From Rhizobium sp. BG4 (GTDB lineage: Bacteria > Pseudomonadota > Alphaproteobacteria > Rhizobiales > Rhizobiaceae): a stretch of 64,000 nucleotides of DNA. Each line of letters opens with the position of its first letter. The first letter of the stretch is position 1. The DNA is taken from assembly GCF_016864575.1 (NCBI RefSeq), contig NZ_CP044125.1:310001-374000 (forward strand), written 5' to 3'. Below are positions 55,259 through 63,645 of this stretch, one piece after another. Both the position numbers and the translations under genes were made by a program. Under the pieces are notes generated by a model. The model did no database searches. It saw nothing but the letters and a program-made list of their open reading frames with translations, and was not told the DNA's origin.

Positions 55259-56448
55259 CAGCGATCAACCTCACCGAAGACGATGTCGAGCGAACCGAGA
55301 ACGGCGGCGACGTCGGCCAGCTGATGACCGCGGCACATGAAATCCATCGCCTGAAGGTGGGCATAGCCCGGGGCGCGGATCTTGCAGCGGTACGGCTTGT
55401 TGCTGCCGTCGGACACGACGTAGACGCCGAATTCGCCCTTCGGCGCTTCGACGGCGGCGTAAACTTCGCCGGCCGGAACGTGGTAGCCTTCGGTGTAGAG
55501 CTTGAAGTGGTGGATCAGCGCTTCCATCGAGCGCTTCATCTGGCCACGCTTCGGCGGAACGACCTTGCCGTCAACAGACGAGAACGGGCCGGTCTTGGCA
55601 TCCGACAGCAGGCGGTTGACGCACTGCTTCATGATCTTGCAGGATTCGCGCATCTCGATCATGCGGATCAGGTAACGGTCGTAGCAGTCGCCATTCTTGC
55701 CGATCGGAATGTCGAATTCGAGATCCGAGTAGCACTCGTAAGGCTGCGAGCGGCGCAGGTCCCAGGCAGCGCCCGAACCGCGAACCATGACGCCCGAGAA
55801 GCCCCAGGCCCAGCAATCTTCCAGCGAGACGACGCCGATATCGACGTTACGCTGCTTGAAGATGCGGTTGCCAGTCAAGAGGTCGTCGATATCGTCGAGC
55901 TTGGACGGGAATTCGTCGCACCACTTGCCGATATCCTGGACCAGCTCTTCCGGCAGATCCTGGTGAACACCACCCGGACGGAAATAGGCAGCATGCATAC
56001 GGGCGCCACAGGCGCGCTCGTAGAACACCATCAGCTTTTCGCGCTCTTCGAAGCCCCAGAGCGGCGGCGTCAGCGCACCGACGTCCATAGCCTGCGTCGT
56101 GACGTTCAGAAGATGCGAGAGGATACGGCCGATTTCCGAATAGAGAACGCGGATCAGCTGGCCGCGGATCGGGATGTCGATGCCGAGCAGCTTTTCGACG
56201 GCCAGGGCATAGGCATGCTCCTGGTTCATCGGTGCGACGTAATCGAGACGGTCGAAATAAGGGACCGCCTGCAGATAGGTCTTGGTTTCGATCAGCTTCT
56301 CGGTGCCGCGATGCAGCAGGCCGATATGCGGGTCAACACGCTCCACAATTTCGCCGTCAAGCTCCAGGACAAGACGAAGAACGCCGTGCGCCGCCGGATG
56401 CTGCGGTCCGAAATTGATGTTGAAGTTGCGGACGTTATGTTCTGTCAT
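55258..56448 (-). CDS. nuoD: NuoD, NADH-quinone oxidoreductase subunit D
   Basis: A 396-aa protein. The N-terminus [20 protein letters not shown], then [13 protein letters not shown], leads into [26 protein letters not shown]. The conserved quinone-site residues ([12 protein letters not shown], His and Tyr) are present. It is separated from nuoC by the 454-bp inverted-repeat element at 56482-56935, which is unusual, since the two genes are normally adjacent. Confidence 0.97.
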   Translation of the reverse strand: MTEHNVRNFNINFGPQHPAAHGVLRLVLELDGEIVERVDPHIGLLHRGTEKLIETKTYLQAVPYFDRLDYVAPMNQEHAYALAVEKLLGIDIPIRGQLIRVLYSEIGRILSHLLNVTTQAMDVGALTPPLWGFEEREKLMVFYERACGARMHAAYFRPGGVHQDLPEELVQDIGKWCDEFPSKLDDIDDLLTGNRIFKQRNVDIGVVSLEDCWAWGFSGVMVRGSGAAWDLRRSQPYECYSDLEFDIPIGKNGDCYDRYLIRMIEMRESCKIMKQCVNRLLSDAKTGPFSSVDGKVVPPKRGQMKRSMEALIHHFKLYTEGYHVPAGEVYAAVEAPKGEFGVYVVSDGSNKPYRCKIRAPGYAHLQAMDFMCRGHQLADVAAVLGSLDIVFGEVDR

Positions 56449-56481
56449 GCTGCCTGCTCCGGGCCAGATGCGCTGTCAGCT

Positions 56482-56514
56482 AAGCGAATGGCGAATAGCG
56501 AATAGCGAATAGTT
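56482..56514. repeat. left inverted repeat of the four-helix-bundle element
   Basis: AAGCGAATG is followed by three GCGAATA heptamers (56491-56511) and GTT. It is the reverse complement of 56903-56935 with three mismatches. Confidence 0.9.
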
Positions 56515-56524
56515 GCATTCCGTT

Positions 56525-56860
56525 TCATTGCTTCTCCTGAAGATTTCGTATCAGCGCGCGCAGCATCCTGCCGATTTCGTCGCATCTGTCCGTCATCTTC
56601 CTGAACTCGACCTCGCGGATCAATCCGACCCTTTGCGAGATGAGCATATGCGTTTCCAATTCCTTCAGCGAACCCTGGGCAATCCGCAAGAACTGAACGA
56701 AACTTCCCGTGACTTCACGGCCGTGACCTTCAGCAATGTTGGCTGCGACTGATGTCGCAGCCCTGCGGATTTGAGCAGTCAGACCGTAAGCCTCCTCCCT
56801 TGGAAATCCCTTGGTTAACTCGTAGCAATCGACAGCCAAGTCGATGGCCGCCTGCCACAC
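56525..56860 (-). CDS. four-helix-bundle protein (23S rRNA intervening-sequence S23 family)
   Basis: A 111-aa protein of the S23/IVP family: WQAAIDLAVDCYELTKGFPR, then EEAYGLTAQIRRAATSVAAN, IAEGHGRE and FLRIAQGSLKELETHMLIS. The family adopts a pentameric four-helix bundle; members lie in 23S rRNA insertions and near diversity-generating retroelements (Avd-like). Only a GTG (56860) is available as start. The usual family N-terminus (SSYKDLKVWQ) is encoded just upstream but its codon in the start position is ATA (56884), with GGAAAGGG 10 nt before it, so the original ATG may have mutated. The element's inverted repeat supplies the upstream stop. Confidence 0.75.
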   Translation of the reverse strand: MWQAAIDLAVDCYELTKGFPREEAYGLTAQIRRAATSVAANIAEGHGREVTGSFVQFLRIAQGSLKELETHMLISQRVGLIREVEFRKMTDRCDEIGRMLRALIRNLQEKQ

Positions 56861-56902
56861 CTTGAGATCTTTGTAGGAGCTTATCGTCTGCGCACCCTTT
56901 CC

Positions 56903-56935
56903 AACTATTCGCTATTCGCTACTCACTATTCGCTT
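56903..56935. repeat. right inverted repeat of the four-helix-bundle element
   Basis: The sequence opens with AACTATTCGC and has two further TATTCGC heptamers, one degenerate (TACTCAC). It mirrors 56482-56514 at 30 of 33 positions and ends one base before the nuoC stop codon. Confidence 0.9.
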
Positions 56936-56936
56936 C

Positions 56937-57539
56937 TTACTGCTTCGCCTTCTCATCACCCGGCAGCACATAATCCGTGCCTTCCCAGGGTGACATGAAG
57001 TCGAAGTTGCGGAATTCCTGCTTCAGTTCCACCGGCTCGTAGACGACGCGCTTGGCGGCGTCGTCGTAGCGGACTTCGACGAAACCGGTCGTCGGGAAAT
57101 CCTTGCGCAGGGGGTGCCCCTCGAAACCGTAGTCGGTGAGGATGCGGCGCAGATCGGGGTGACCGGTGAAGAGGACGCCGTACATGTCCCAGGTCTCGCG
57201 CTCGAACCAGTCGGCGCCCGGATAGACGGCGCAGGCGGACGGCACCGGCGTATCTTCGTCGGTCGCGACCTTGATGCGGATGCGCAGGTTCTGCTTCGGA
57301 GACAGGAGATGATAGACGACATCGAAGCGCAGCTCGCGCTGCGGCCAGTCAACGCCGCAGATGTCGATCATGTTGACGAAGCCGCACTTGGCGTCGTCAC
57401 GCAGGAACGTCAGCAGCGCGATCAGGTTTTCACCCGTCGTCGTCAGGGTCAATTCGCCGAACTTCAGCTGCGACGCGGCAACCAGGTTGCCACGCGCTTC
57501 CGAGATATAGGACGACAGCTCAGTGAGGGCTTCGCTCAT
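56937..57539 (-). CDS. nuoC: NuoC, NADH-quinone oxidoreductase subunit C
   Basis: A 200-aa protein with the 30-kDa-subunit signature: [20 protein letters not shown] and [20 protein letters not shown]. It is a separate nuoC, not fused to nuoD as in E. coli. The stop codon touches the right repeat of the inserted element. nuoB is 18 nt upstream. Confidence 0.97.
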   Translation of the reverse strand: MSEALTELSSYISEARGNLVAASQLKFGELTLTTTGENLIALLTFLRDDAKCGFVNMIDICGVDWPQRELRFDVVYHLLSPKQNLRIRIKVATDEDTPVPSACAVYPGADWFERETWDMYGVLFTGHPDLRRILTDYGFEGHPLRKDFPTTGFVEVRYDDAAKRVVYEPVELKQEFRNFDFMSPWEGTDYVLPGDEKAKQ

Positions 57540-57557
57540 ATGTCTTGTCCTTAACCC

Positions 57558-58142
57558 TTACCGCTCGATCGTGCCGGTGCGCCGGATCTTCTTCTGCAGC
57601 AGGAGCACGCCGTAGAGCAGCGCTTCCGCCGTGGGGGGACAGCCCGGCACGTAGATGTCGATCGGCACGACGCGGTCGCAGCCGCGAACAACCGAATAGG
57701 AATAGTGATAGTAGCCGCCACCATTGGCGCAGGAGCCCATCGAGATAACGTAGCGCGGCTCAGGCATCTGGTCGTAGACCTTGCGGAGCGCGGGGGCCAT
57801 CTTGTTGGTCAGCGTGCCGGCGACGATCATGACGTCGGACTGGCGCGGCGAGGCACGCGGCGCAAAGCCGAAACGCTCGACGTCGTAACGCGGCATCGAC
57901 AGCTGCATCATTTCGACGGCGCAGCAGGCGAGACCGAAGGTCATCCACATCAGCGAGCCGGTACGGGCCCAGTTGATCAGCTCGTCGGTCGAGGTGACCA
58001 GAAAGCCCTTGTCGGCGAGTTCATTGTTGATCTCACCGAAGAACGCGTCGTTGGCGCCGATCGGCTTGCCGGTCGAGGGATCGATGATCCCCTTCGGAGC
58101 CTGCGAAACGAGCGGCTGATTGCCGGCGGGGGTCACTCCCAT
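57558..58142 (-). CDS. nuoB: NuoB, NADH-quinone oxidoreductase subunit B
   Basis: A 194-aa protein. It carries the tandem-cysteine N2 cluster motif in [14 protein letters not shown], with further cysteines in [15 protein letters not shown] and [14 protein letters not shown]. Cluster N2 reduces quinone. I start at the ATG at 58142 ([11 protein letters not shown]), the family start, which overlaps the nuoA stop by 10 nt; a longer frame from 58163 adds seven codons. Confidence 0.97.
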   Translation of the reverse strand: MGVTPAGNQPLVSQAPKGIIDPSTGKPIGANDAFFGEINNELADKGFLVTSTDELINWARTGSLMWMTFGLACCAVEMMQLSMPRYDVERFGFAPRASPRQSDVMIVAGTLTNKMAPALRKVYDQMPEPRYVISMGSCANGGGYYHYSYSVVRGCDRVVPIDIYVPGCPPTAEALLYGVLLLQKKIRRTGTIER

Positions 58143-58498
58143 TCCAGGGCTCCCTTCTTCCATTCATAGATAAAGCCGATGGTCAGCACACCAAGGAAGA
58201 CCATCATGGACCAGAAGCCGAACCAGCCAATGGCGCCGAAGGAAACGGCCCAGGGGAAGAGGAAGGCGACTTCAAGGTCGAAGATGATGAAGAGAATCGA
58301 CACGAGATAGAAGCGGATGTCGAACTTCATGCGGGCATCGTCGAAGGCATTGAAACCGCATTCGTAAGCAGAGAGCTTTTCCGAATCAGGCGCCTTGAAG
58401 GCAACGGCGAACGGCGCAATCAGAAGCGCCAGGCCGATAACGAGAGCGATACCAATGAAAATAGCGATCGGAATGTAATTACCGAGCAGTTCAGTCAT
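58133..58498 (-). CDS. nuoA: NuoA, NADH-quinone oxidoreductase subunit A
   Basis: A 121-aa protein with three membrane helices. The conserved loop is [20 protein letters not shown], followed by [20 protein letters not shown]. It is the first gene of the nuo operon, whose promoter must lie in 58500-58740, a stretch with no gene. I start at [10 protein letters not shown] (58498); ATG codons at 58501 and 58507 are alternatives. CAGGGA lies upstream. Confidence 0.96.
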   Translation of the reverse strand: MTELLGNYIPIAIFIGIALVIGLALLIAPFAVAFKAPDSEKLSAYECGFNAFDDARMKFDIRFYLVSILFIIFDLEVAFLFPWAVSFGAIGWFGFWSMMVFLGVLTIGFIYEWKKGALEWE

Positions 58499-58698
58499 CA
58501 TGTTCATCCCTGCTTGCCGGCTGCGCCGGGCGGCACAATGGGCAAATGCCCGGCAAGCGAACGTGCGTTGCAACAAGCCGTGGTTAGCGCAGGCTGAGCC
58601 ACGGCGCAAGACTTTTAGAAGACCAATTCCAACTGCAATGATGCGACATTATCAAGCAGCTGCAACGATGTCGCGACAAATCCGCGTAAGTTGCGAAA

Positions 58699-58713
58699 GG
58701 CTGCATGGCAGCC
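58699..58713 (-). terminator. weak hairpin after the tRNA-Asp genes
   Basis: GGCTGC and GCAGCC pair around ATG, followed on the minus strand by TTTCGC. It lies 31 nt beyond the 3' end of the second tRNA-Asp and may end their transcript. Confidence 0.45.
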
Positions 58714-58743
58714 CACCAAAATCTGCATGGCTTGGAGGAGAAA

Positions 58744-58820
58744 TGGCGCGAGTGACGGGGCTCGAACCCGCGACCTCCGGCGTGACAGGCCGGCACTCTA
58801 ACCGACTGAGCTACACCCGC
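58744..58820 (-). tRNA. tRNA-Asp (anticodon GTC)
   Basis: 77 nt. The acceptor stem is GCGGGTG with CACTCGC, followed by G and an encoded CCA. The anticodon loop is CTGTCAC between GCCGG arms, giving GTC (Asp). The T arm GCGGG-TTCGAGC-CCCGT is normal. It is identical to the next gene and transcribed after it from the same promoter. Confidence 0.96.
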
Positions 58821-58869
58821 GCATTGCGAAGGAAAGACCGGACAAGCACCTTTCGGCACCTCTTGAAAA

Positions 58870-58946
58870 TGGCGCGAGTGACGGGGCTCGAACCCGCGAC
58901 CTCCGGCGTGACAGGCCGGCACTCTAACCGACTGAGCTACACCCGC
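58870..58946 (-). tRNA. tRNA-Asp (anticodon GTC), first copy in transcription order
   Basis: 77 nt, identical over its length to 58744-58820, with CCA encoded. The two copies are 49 nt apart, and a near-perfect promoter lies upstream at 59017-59045. The tandem copies probably arose by duplication and give a higher gene dose. Confidence 0.96.
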
Positions 58947-59016
58947 ACTTCATTTCAAGCAATCCGGAGGCTTTCGCTTCCTTCACCGAGGCGGGCTGGC
59001 CGCTTCGATGAGCGGC

Positions 59017-59045
59017 TAACTAAGGGGTTCGCATTTGAGTGTCAA
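59017..59045 (-). promoter_or_regulatory. promoter of the tandem tRNA-Asp genes
   Basis: On the minus strand TTGACA (59040-59045), a 17-nt spacer and TAGTTA (59017-59022). This is close to consensus, as expected for a stable-RNA promoter. It lies about 70 nt before the first tRNA. Confidence 0.8.
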
Positions 59046-59270
59046 GCAGGTTTGGAGACAAAACGATGACAGCACAGAAATTGTTTTGGGCCACCCCGGG
59101 ACAGCCTCCAATGGCACCCCGGCACATACGCGCCCGCACACATGAGAGGTACCGCGCCACCGCCAAGCAGCGCGCCTCCCCTCCCCTTTTTCCACAGGCA
59201 ACCGACCCGCGGAAATCCGGGCTTGCCGCTGCCGCCCTCCAAAAAAATCAAAAAATCTTCACAAACACTC

Positions 59271-59299
59271 TTGCGGTTTTTTCCCGATCCGCATAGATC
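59271..59299 (+). promoter_or_regulatory. promoter of tRNA-Val
   Basis: TTGCGG (59271-59276), a 17-nt spacer and TAGATC (59294-59299), about 42 nt before the tRNA. The rest of 59046-59270 holds nothing else that I can support. Confidence 0.6.
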
Positions 59300-59341
59300 A
59301 CGGCCACCGACGCGGCGGGCCGAACAGGCTTCGTGACGCGA

Positions 59342-59417
59342 GGGCGATTAGCTCAGTTGGTAGAGCGCCTCGTTTACACCGAGGATGTCGGGAGTTCGAG
59401 TCTCTCATCGCCCACCA
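59342..59417 (+). tRNA. tRNA-Val (anticodon TAC)
   Basis: 76 nt. The acceptor stem is GGGCGAT with ATCGCCC, and CCA is encoded. The anticodon loop TTTACAC between CCTCG arms gives TAC (Val). T arm GGGAG-TTCGAGT-CTCTC. A T-rich stretch (TTCTTTTCCTTA) follows. Confidence 0.96.
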
Positions 59418-59486
59418 TTCTTTTCCTTATGTTGTCAGATATCTGCACCTCAGGCGCATTTCGCGGCTTTGCTCACGCGCACAACG

Positions 59487-59512
59487 AAAAAGCGCGGCAT
59501 TTGCCGCGCTTT
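59487..59512 (-). terminator. terminator of the kps-type operon
   Basis: AAAGCGCGGC (59489-59498) pairs perfectly with GCCGCGCTTT (59503-59512) around ATTT. On the minus strand it ends in TTTTTCG, so it terminates the kpsE-like gene, 26 nt after its stop. Confidence 0.8.
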
Positions 59513-59537
59513 CGATGATTCCCGCTGCCTGACGCGC

Positions 59538-60868
59538 TCAGGCGCGGTCGCGGATGTTGTAATAGATCATCACGCCGACGCTCCAGGCGAAGAGGCAGCC
59601 GAGCAGGACCAGAATCGAATCAAGAAGGCGCTTCGGGTATTGCGCCTCCTCCGACAGCGTCGGACGGATGAAGGTCGCGAGATAGCGCTCCTTGCCATTC
59701 GCATCGATTCTCGCTTTCTCCAGGCTCGCCATGGCGGCTGTGTAGGCCTTCTCGGCGAATTCCTCTTCGGTGGCGAGATTCTGGAATTTTTCGATACGTC
59801 CGGCGACATCAGACGATGCGACGTTGTTGCCGGCGCCGCTGCCCAGCCGCTCCTTCTCGGTCGCGATCTGTTCGCGGATGCTGCTCATCTGCGCCTTCAA
59901 AACTTTGATACGCGGTGATTCTTCCGCCATCTGGGTCCGCGCCGTGGTCAGCGTCGTGTTCAGGCTGGCAAGCTTGCCTTCGAGTTCACCGATGATCTGC
60001 GAGGCGACCTTGGCGCCCTCGACAGGATCGACTTCCTGAGAGACGTCACGGTACTGGCGCACTTCGGTGCGCGCCTTCAGCAGCCGGTCCTCGGCGAACT
60101 TCACTTCCTGCTGGGCGCCGCGCATGATCTCTTCGCGAGCCCGGTCGGATAGCGTGTTGATCAGCGCTTCGCTCCTGCCGATGATGAAATTGGTGAGGTT
60201 CTGGGCATCGTTGGGATCGAAAGCCCGAAGATCGAGTGTCATGATGCCGGAGGCGTGGTCAAAGCTCACGGCAACCATGTTGCGCCAATATTCAAGCTTG
60301 TCCTCGATCGGCAGGCCCGGCGTCAGCGAGAAGAAGAAATCCCCTCCCCGCCGCGCGAACATCTTCTCCACATCGAAATTCTTCGAGACGTCGGCGAGCA
60401 TCTCTTCGCTTCTGATGTAGTCGATCAGGATAAAGCCGTCCGAGACGGTGCTCGAGCCGGAAGCCTGCGAGAAGATGCCGAGAATGTCGCCTGCCGAGGC
60501 CGCCTCGATGCTGCGCACCGAGAAGGAGGCCGAGCTGTGATACTGGTCGGCGGCGATGAAGGCCATGTAGAAGCTGGCTGTCGATGCCGGCACGACGACG
60601 CAGAGCGCGAAGGTGGCGGCAATGATCGCATGGCGCCATTTGACGGGCTTGAGCAGACGTTTGATGAGACCCGGCTTTGCCTTGCCCTTGACGCCCTTGC
60701 GGGCCGATCCGTCATCCGTGCCAAGCAGCAGATGCAGATTCGGGGGGCCTTCGCGGGCACCTTCGGCTTTGCGGCAACAGGTGGATCAACTCTTACCGGC
60801 TGTGCCTCGGCGCCATCGATCCGTGCAGGTGTCTTGTCCGCAGCCGGACGTCCTGGATTTTCGCTCAC
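59538..60868 (-). pseudogene. kpsE: KpsE/RkpR-like polysaccharide export inner-membrane protein, frameshifted
   Basis: The gene is split by one base. It starts with a GTG at 60868 (MSENPGRPAADKTPARIDGA, then VAAKPKVPAKAP). A run of six C residues on the coding strand (60742-60747 on the plus strand) is one base short for the expected frame, NLHLLLGTDDGS, which continues in the shifted frame through a first membrane helix (about IIAATFALCVVVP) to YMAFIAADQYHSSASFSVRS. A long periplasmic coiled coil and C-terminal helix (LVLLGCLFAWSVGVMIYYNI) follow. KpsE links the ABC exporter to the outer-membrane pore. It follows kpsT by 13 nt. Either a sequencing error or loss or phase variation of export. 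Confidence 0.82.
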
Positions 60869-60881
60869 CTGTCCTCGCCCT

Positions 60882-61541
60882 TCATTTCATTCTCATATTG
60901 CGGTCATGCGCTTCGATCGCATGCTCGACATCTTCGTAGTAAGTCAGTTTGCCATCTTCCAGCACGATGCCTGTGTCGCAGTAGTCGCGAATGGTCGATG
61001 TCGAATGCGATACCATGACCACATCGGAATCCTGGAGGCGATCCTCGAAGACCGCCTTGCACTTGGCCTTGAAATTCGCATCCCCGACGGCGGTAATCTC
61101 GTCGACCAAGTAGTAGTCGAAATTGACGCCCATCGATAGCCCGAAGGCCAGACGGGCCTTCATGCCCGAGGAATAGGTCGATGTCGGCGCTCTGAAAAAC
61201 GGGCCGAGATCGGCAAAATCGGCGACGTAATCGACAAGCTGTTCTGTATCGACGCCATAGATGCGCGCGACGAAACGGACATTCTGCTCGCCCGTCATAC
61301 TGCCCTGGAAGCTTCCGGCAAAGCCCAGAGGCCAGGAGACCTTGGCGCGGCGGACGATGCGCCCCGAATCGAGCTGGATCGTCCCGGCGATCAATCGCAG
61401 CAGCGTCGACTTTCCCGCGCCGTTTCGGCCAAGCAGCCCAACGCTCTTGCCGCGCGGCAAAACGAGATTGACCCTGTTGAGGATCGTCTTGTTGATGCCC
61501 TTGGCTCTGGCGAATTTGGTCGCCTCCTCGAGCCTGATCAT
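60882..61541 (-). CDS. kpsT: KpsT-like polysaccharide ABC exporter ATPase
   Basis: A 219-aa ABC ATPase. Walker A is LLGRNGAGKSTLL, the signature is YSSGMKARLAFGL and Walker B is YYLVDEITAVGD. These are the forms typical of capsule and O-antigen exporters. I start at the ATG at 61541 (MIRLEEATKFARAKG), which overlaps the kpsM stop as ATGA; a longer frame from 61598 is unconserved. It drives polysaccharide export through KpsM. Confidence 0.93.
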   Translation of the reverse strand: MIRLEEATKFARAKGINKTILNRVNLVLPRGKSVGLLGRNGAGKSTLLRLIAGTIQLDSGRIVRRAKVSWPLGFAGSFQGSMTGEQNVRFVARIYGVDTEQLVDYVADFADLGPFFRAPTSTYSSGMKARLAFGLSMGVNFDYYLVDEITAVGDANFKAKCKAVFEDRLQDSDVVMVSHSTSTIRDYCDTGIVLEDGKLTYYEDVEHAIEAHDRNMRMK

Positions 61542-62335
61542 TCTTTTCTCAACACATGCTTGTAGCCGGTAAACGTCAGCATACCGGCGAAAAGCCAACA
61601 GGCGGTGAAGCTGTATAGATACGGCATATCAAGCGAGCCGGGATCATATTCGGAATAGAAGCCCGAGCGAAATCGCATCAGGACATGGCAAAGCGGATTG
61701 ATGAGCAGCATCTCGCGAAAAGGATGCGGGATCAGGTCCGGCAGGAAGAACACGCCGGCCACCATGAAAAGCGGCCGGTTCACGATGCCGAATATCTGCT
61801 CGTAGATTGGAAAGCGCAGAAACATCACGTTGTTGAAGAGCGCGGCGCCCAGGCCGAGCAGGCAGGCGAGCAGGCTTGCCTCCAGGATGGCGGCCCAATC
61901 GAGAACCAGCGGCGTCTTCAGGAACAACGAGATCGTGCCCAGGATGACGGCAGCGACCGCCGATGTCGTTCCGAGCTGCAGCAGGAAGCGCGCAAAAACC
62001 GGATCGACGGCCGCGACGTTGGGGTAGCTCAGCAACGCCTTGTTGGACTTCACAGCCCCGTTCACGTAGGTGACGACGGCGGAATAGAACTGAAAGCCGA
62101 TGTAACCGGTGGCGAAAAATAGCGGAAAGCTGGTGCCGAGCGCCGGCTTGTGCGCGATGGCTCCGAAAATGACCGTCAGAAAGATGATATACGCAGCCGG
62201 GTCGAGGATCGCCCAGATGTATCCGCCGGGCTTGCTTCCGAAGCGCGTGGCCATCTCGCGAATCAACAATGCGGCGACGACACGAAAATGTGAGCCGACA
62301 TAGTATCCGAACTGTTGGCCTTGTGCTGGCTGCAT
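61538..62335 (-). CDS. kpsM: KpsM-like polysaccharide ABC exporter permease
   Basis: A 265-aa ABC-2 type permease with six predicted helices. It has REMATRFGSKPGGYIWAILDP near the start, then FPLFFATGYIGFQFYS and a C-terminal LINPLCHVLMRFRSGFYSEY. With kpsT and kpsE it forms an exporter for capsular or K-antigen polysaccharide in the inner membrane. In S. meliloti such genes are called rkp. It is first in the unit. Confidence 0.92.
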   Translation of the reverse strand: MQPAQGQQFGYYVGSHFRVVAALLIREMATRFGSKPGGYIWAILDPAAYIIFLTVIFGAIAHKPALGTSFPLFFATGYIGFQFYSAVVTYVNGAVKSNKALLSYPNVAAVDPVFARFLLQLGTTSAVAAVILGTISLFLKTPLVLDWAAILEASLLACLLGLGAALFNNVMFLRFPIYEQIFGIVNRPLFMVAGVFFLPDLIPHPFREMLLINPLCHVLMRFRSGFYSEYDPGSLDMPYLYSFTACWLFAGMLTFTGYKHVLRKE

Positions 62336-62487
62336 TCCTATCCTTCAAGCACTGTCTGGCGCCCGCCACCGGCAGATGCAATGGTTGCCGCGTTCGATAT
62401 CGCGCCGCCATTGCAACGGCGTGTGCCTGCTTATACTACAACTTGAAGAGTGGCCGCTAGCTACTCAATCAGCGAGACCAGACGACG

Positions 62488-63093
62488 ATGAAAACACGCG
62501 AAGAACGGCAGGCGCAGCGCGCGGCGATGCCGCGGACACAGCTTTCGGCTCACCATATGGAGAATGCCAAGCTCCTGCCGGATCGAGGGGAGCTGCTCTA
62601 CCGCATTCCGAACGGCGGCGTGGGCGTCGAGGTCGGGGTGGCCTTTGGCGAGTATACGGCCGAGATCGTCGAGAAGAATCGCCCTTCGCAGCTCTTCCTT
62701 ATCGATCCCTGGGGGATGGACCGTTACAGTTCCGGCCTGCATGACGTGCAGACCAAGTTCGAGGCGGAGATTGCTTCCGGACAGGTCACGCTGATGCAGG
62801 GCACGTCTCTGGAGAAGCTCAACGAGTTCGAGGACGGGTTTCTCGACTGGGCCTATATCGATACCGACCATTCCTTCGAGCTCACCTGGCAGGAGCTCCT
62901 GCTCTGCGACAGGAAGGTGAAGCGGACGGGGCGGATTGCCGGGCATGATTTCTGCACCGGCAATACGGTGAAGCCGATGGTCTATGGCGTGGTCGAGGCC
63001 GTCACCAAGTTCTGCAAGGATTATGGCTGGCAGTTCGAGTTCGTGACGGTCGAATCACACGCGCATTTTTCCTACTGCCTGAAGCGGCTCTGA
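62488..63093 (+). CDS. class I SAM-dependent methyltransferase
   Basis: A 201-aa protein. The SAM-binding motif I is GGVGVEVGVAFGEYTAEIVE, followed by LFLIDPWGM (motif II) and FLDWAYIDTDHSFELTWQEL, typical of the Methyltransf_24 type. The substrate is unknown; genes of this type often sit beside polysaccharide genes and may modify sugars. It is divergent from kpsM. The first 40 residues are charged and may form a lid. Confidence 0.85.
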   Translation: MKTREERQAQRAAMPRTQLSAHHMENAKLLPDRGELLYRIPNGGVGVEVGVAFGEYTAEIVEKNRPSQLFLIDPWGMDRYSSGLHDVQTKFEAEIASGQVTLMQGTSLEKLNEFEDGFLDWAYIDTDHSFELTWQELLLCDRKVKRTGRIAGHDFCTGNTVKPMVYGVVEAVTKFCKDYGWQFEFVTVESHAHFSYCLKRL

Positions 63094-63103
63094 CAAAGCT
63101 GCG

Positions 63104-63133
63104 GCGGCCGGCACGGATGCCGGTCGCCTTTCC
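63104..63133. terminator. terminator between the methyltransferase and cupin genes
   Basis: GCGGCCGGCA (63104-63113) and TGCCGGTCGC (63118-63127) pair at nine of ten positions around CGGA, with CTTTCCT behind. It lies between two convergent genes and may serve both. Confidence 0.6.
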
Positions 63134-63143
63134 TGCCGGATGC

Positions 63144-63566
63144 TCACGCCTGACGCGAAACGCTCCAGCCCTTTCCTGCATACTGATCGTCACTGACATG
63201 CTCCATCCAGTCGACCGGAGAGCCGTTCAGCGCTTCCTGGATGGCAATGTGGCTCATTGCCGTGTGGGGCGCCGCACCATGCCAGTGCTTTTCGCCAGGC
63301 TCGAACCACACGACGTCGCCGGGGCGGATCTCGCGGATGTCCTGCCCCCAGACCTGCACGAGGCCCTTGCCTGACGTCACGATCAGCGTCTGCCCCAGGG
63401 GATGCGTGTGCCAGGCGGTGCGGGCGCCGGGTTCGAAAGTGACGGTGGCGGCGCGGACGCGGGCGGGATCCGGCCCTTCGACGATCGGGTCGAGGCGGAC
63501 GGTGCCGGTGAAATAGTCGGCGGATGGCCTGGTCGAGGGCCGCGATCCGGCCTGCTTGATGTCCAT
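63144..63566 (-). CDS. cupin domain protein
   Basis: A 140-aa small cupin. It has the two cupin motifs: [14 protein letters not shown] (residues about 47-60, metal His) and [20 protein letters not shown] (about 80-98, with the third His). It resembles the YhhW/carboxymuconolactone-decarboxylase-associated cupins of rhizobia. The activity is unknown. Start at 63566 ([10 protein letters not shown]); CAGGAG lies upstream. Confidence 0.88.
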   Translation of the reverse strand: MDIKQAGSRPSTRPSADYFTGTVRLDPIVEGPDPARVRAATVTFEPGARTAWHTHPLGQTLIVTSGKGLVQVWGQDIREIRPGDVVWFEPGEKHWHGAAPHTAMSHIAIQEALNGSPVDWMEHVSDDQYAGKGWSVSRQA

Positions 63567-63645
63567 TGTGATTCTCCTGCGATTGATCCGGTGCGTGCGT
63601 GCAAACGTAGGTCAGTGACAGGATGATTTGAAGTGGAGGAAGACC

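Larger units (their letters stand above)
56482..56935. mobile_element. 454-bp inverted-repeat element carrying a four-helix-bundle gene
   Basis: A discrete insert between nuoC and nuoD. Its ends are 33-bp imperfect inverted repeats, 56482-56514 and 56903-56935, agreeing at 30 of 33 positions and built from GCGAATA heptamers. Between them lies a single gene for a four-helix-bundle (S23/IVP-like) protein. There is no transposase. No clear target duplication is visible. The right repeat abuts the nuoC stop (56937). I infer a small mobile or formerly mobile element; how it moves is not shown by the sequence. Confidence 0.65.

Noticed and set aside
56484..56511. GCGAATA repeats resembling a CRISPR or microsatellite array
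   Set aside because: The unit is only 7 bp, without spacers; it is mirrored at 56903-56935 and forms the end of an inverted-repeat element instead.
58744..58946. Direct repeat of about 77 bp, considered as attachment-site duplication
   Set aside because: Both copies are complete tRNA-Asp genes with encoded CCA, there is no integrase nearby, and the intervening 49 bp hold no insert.
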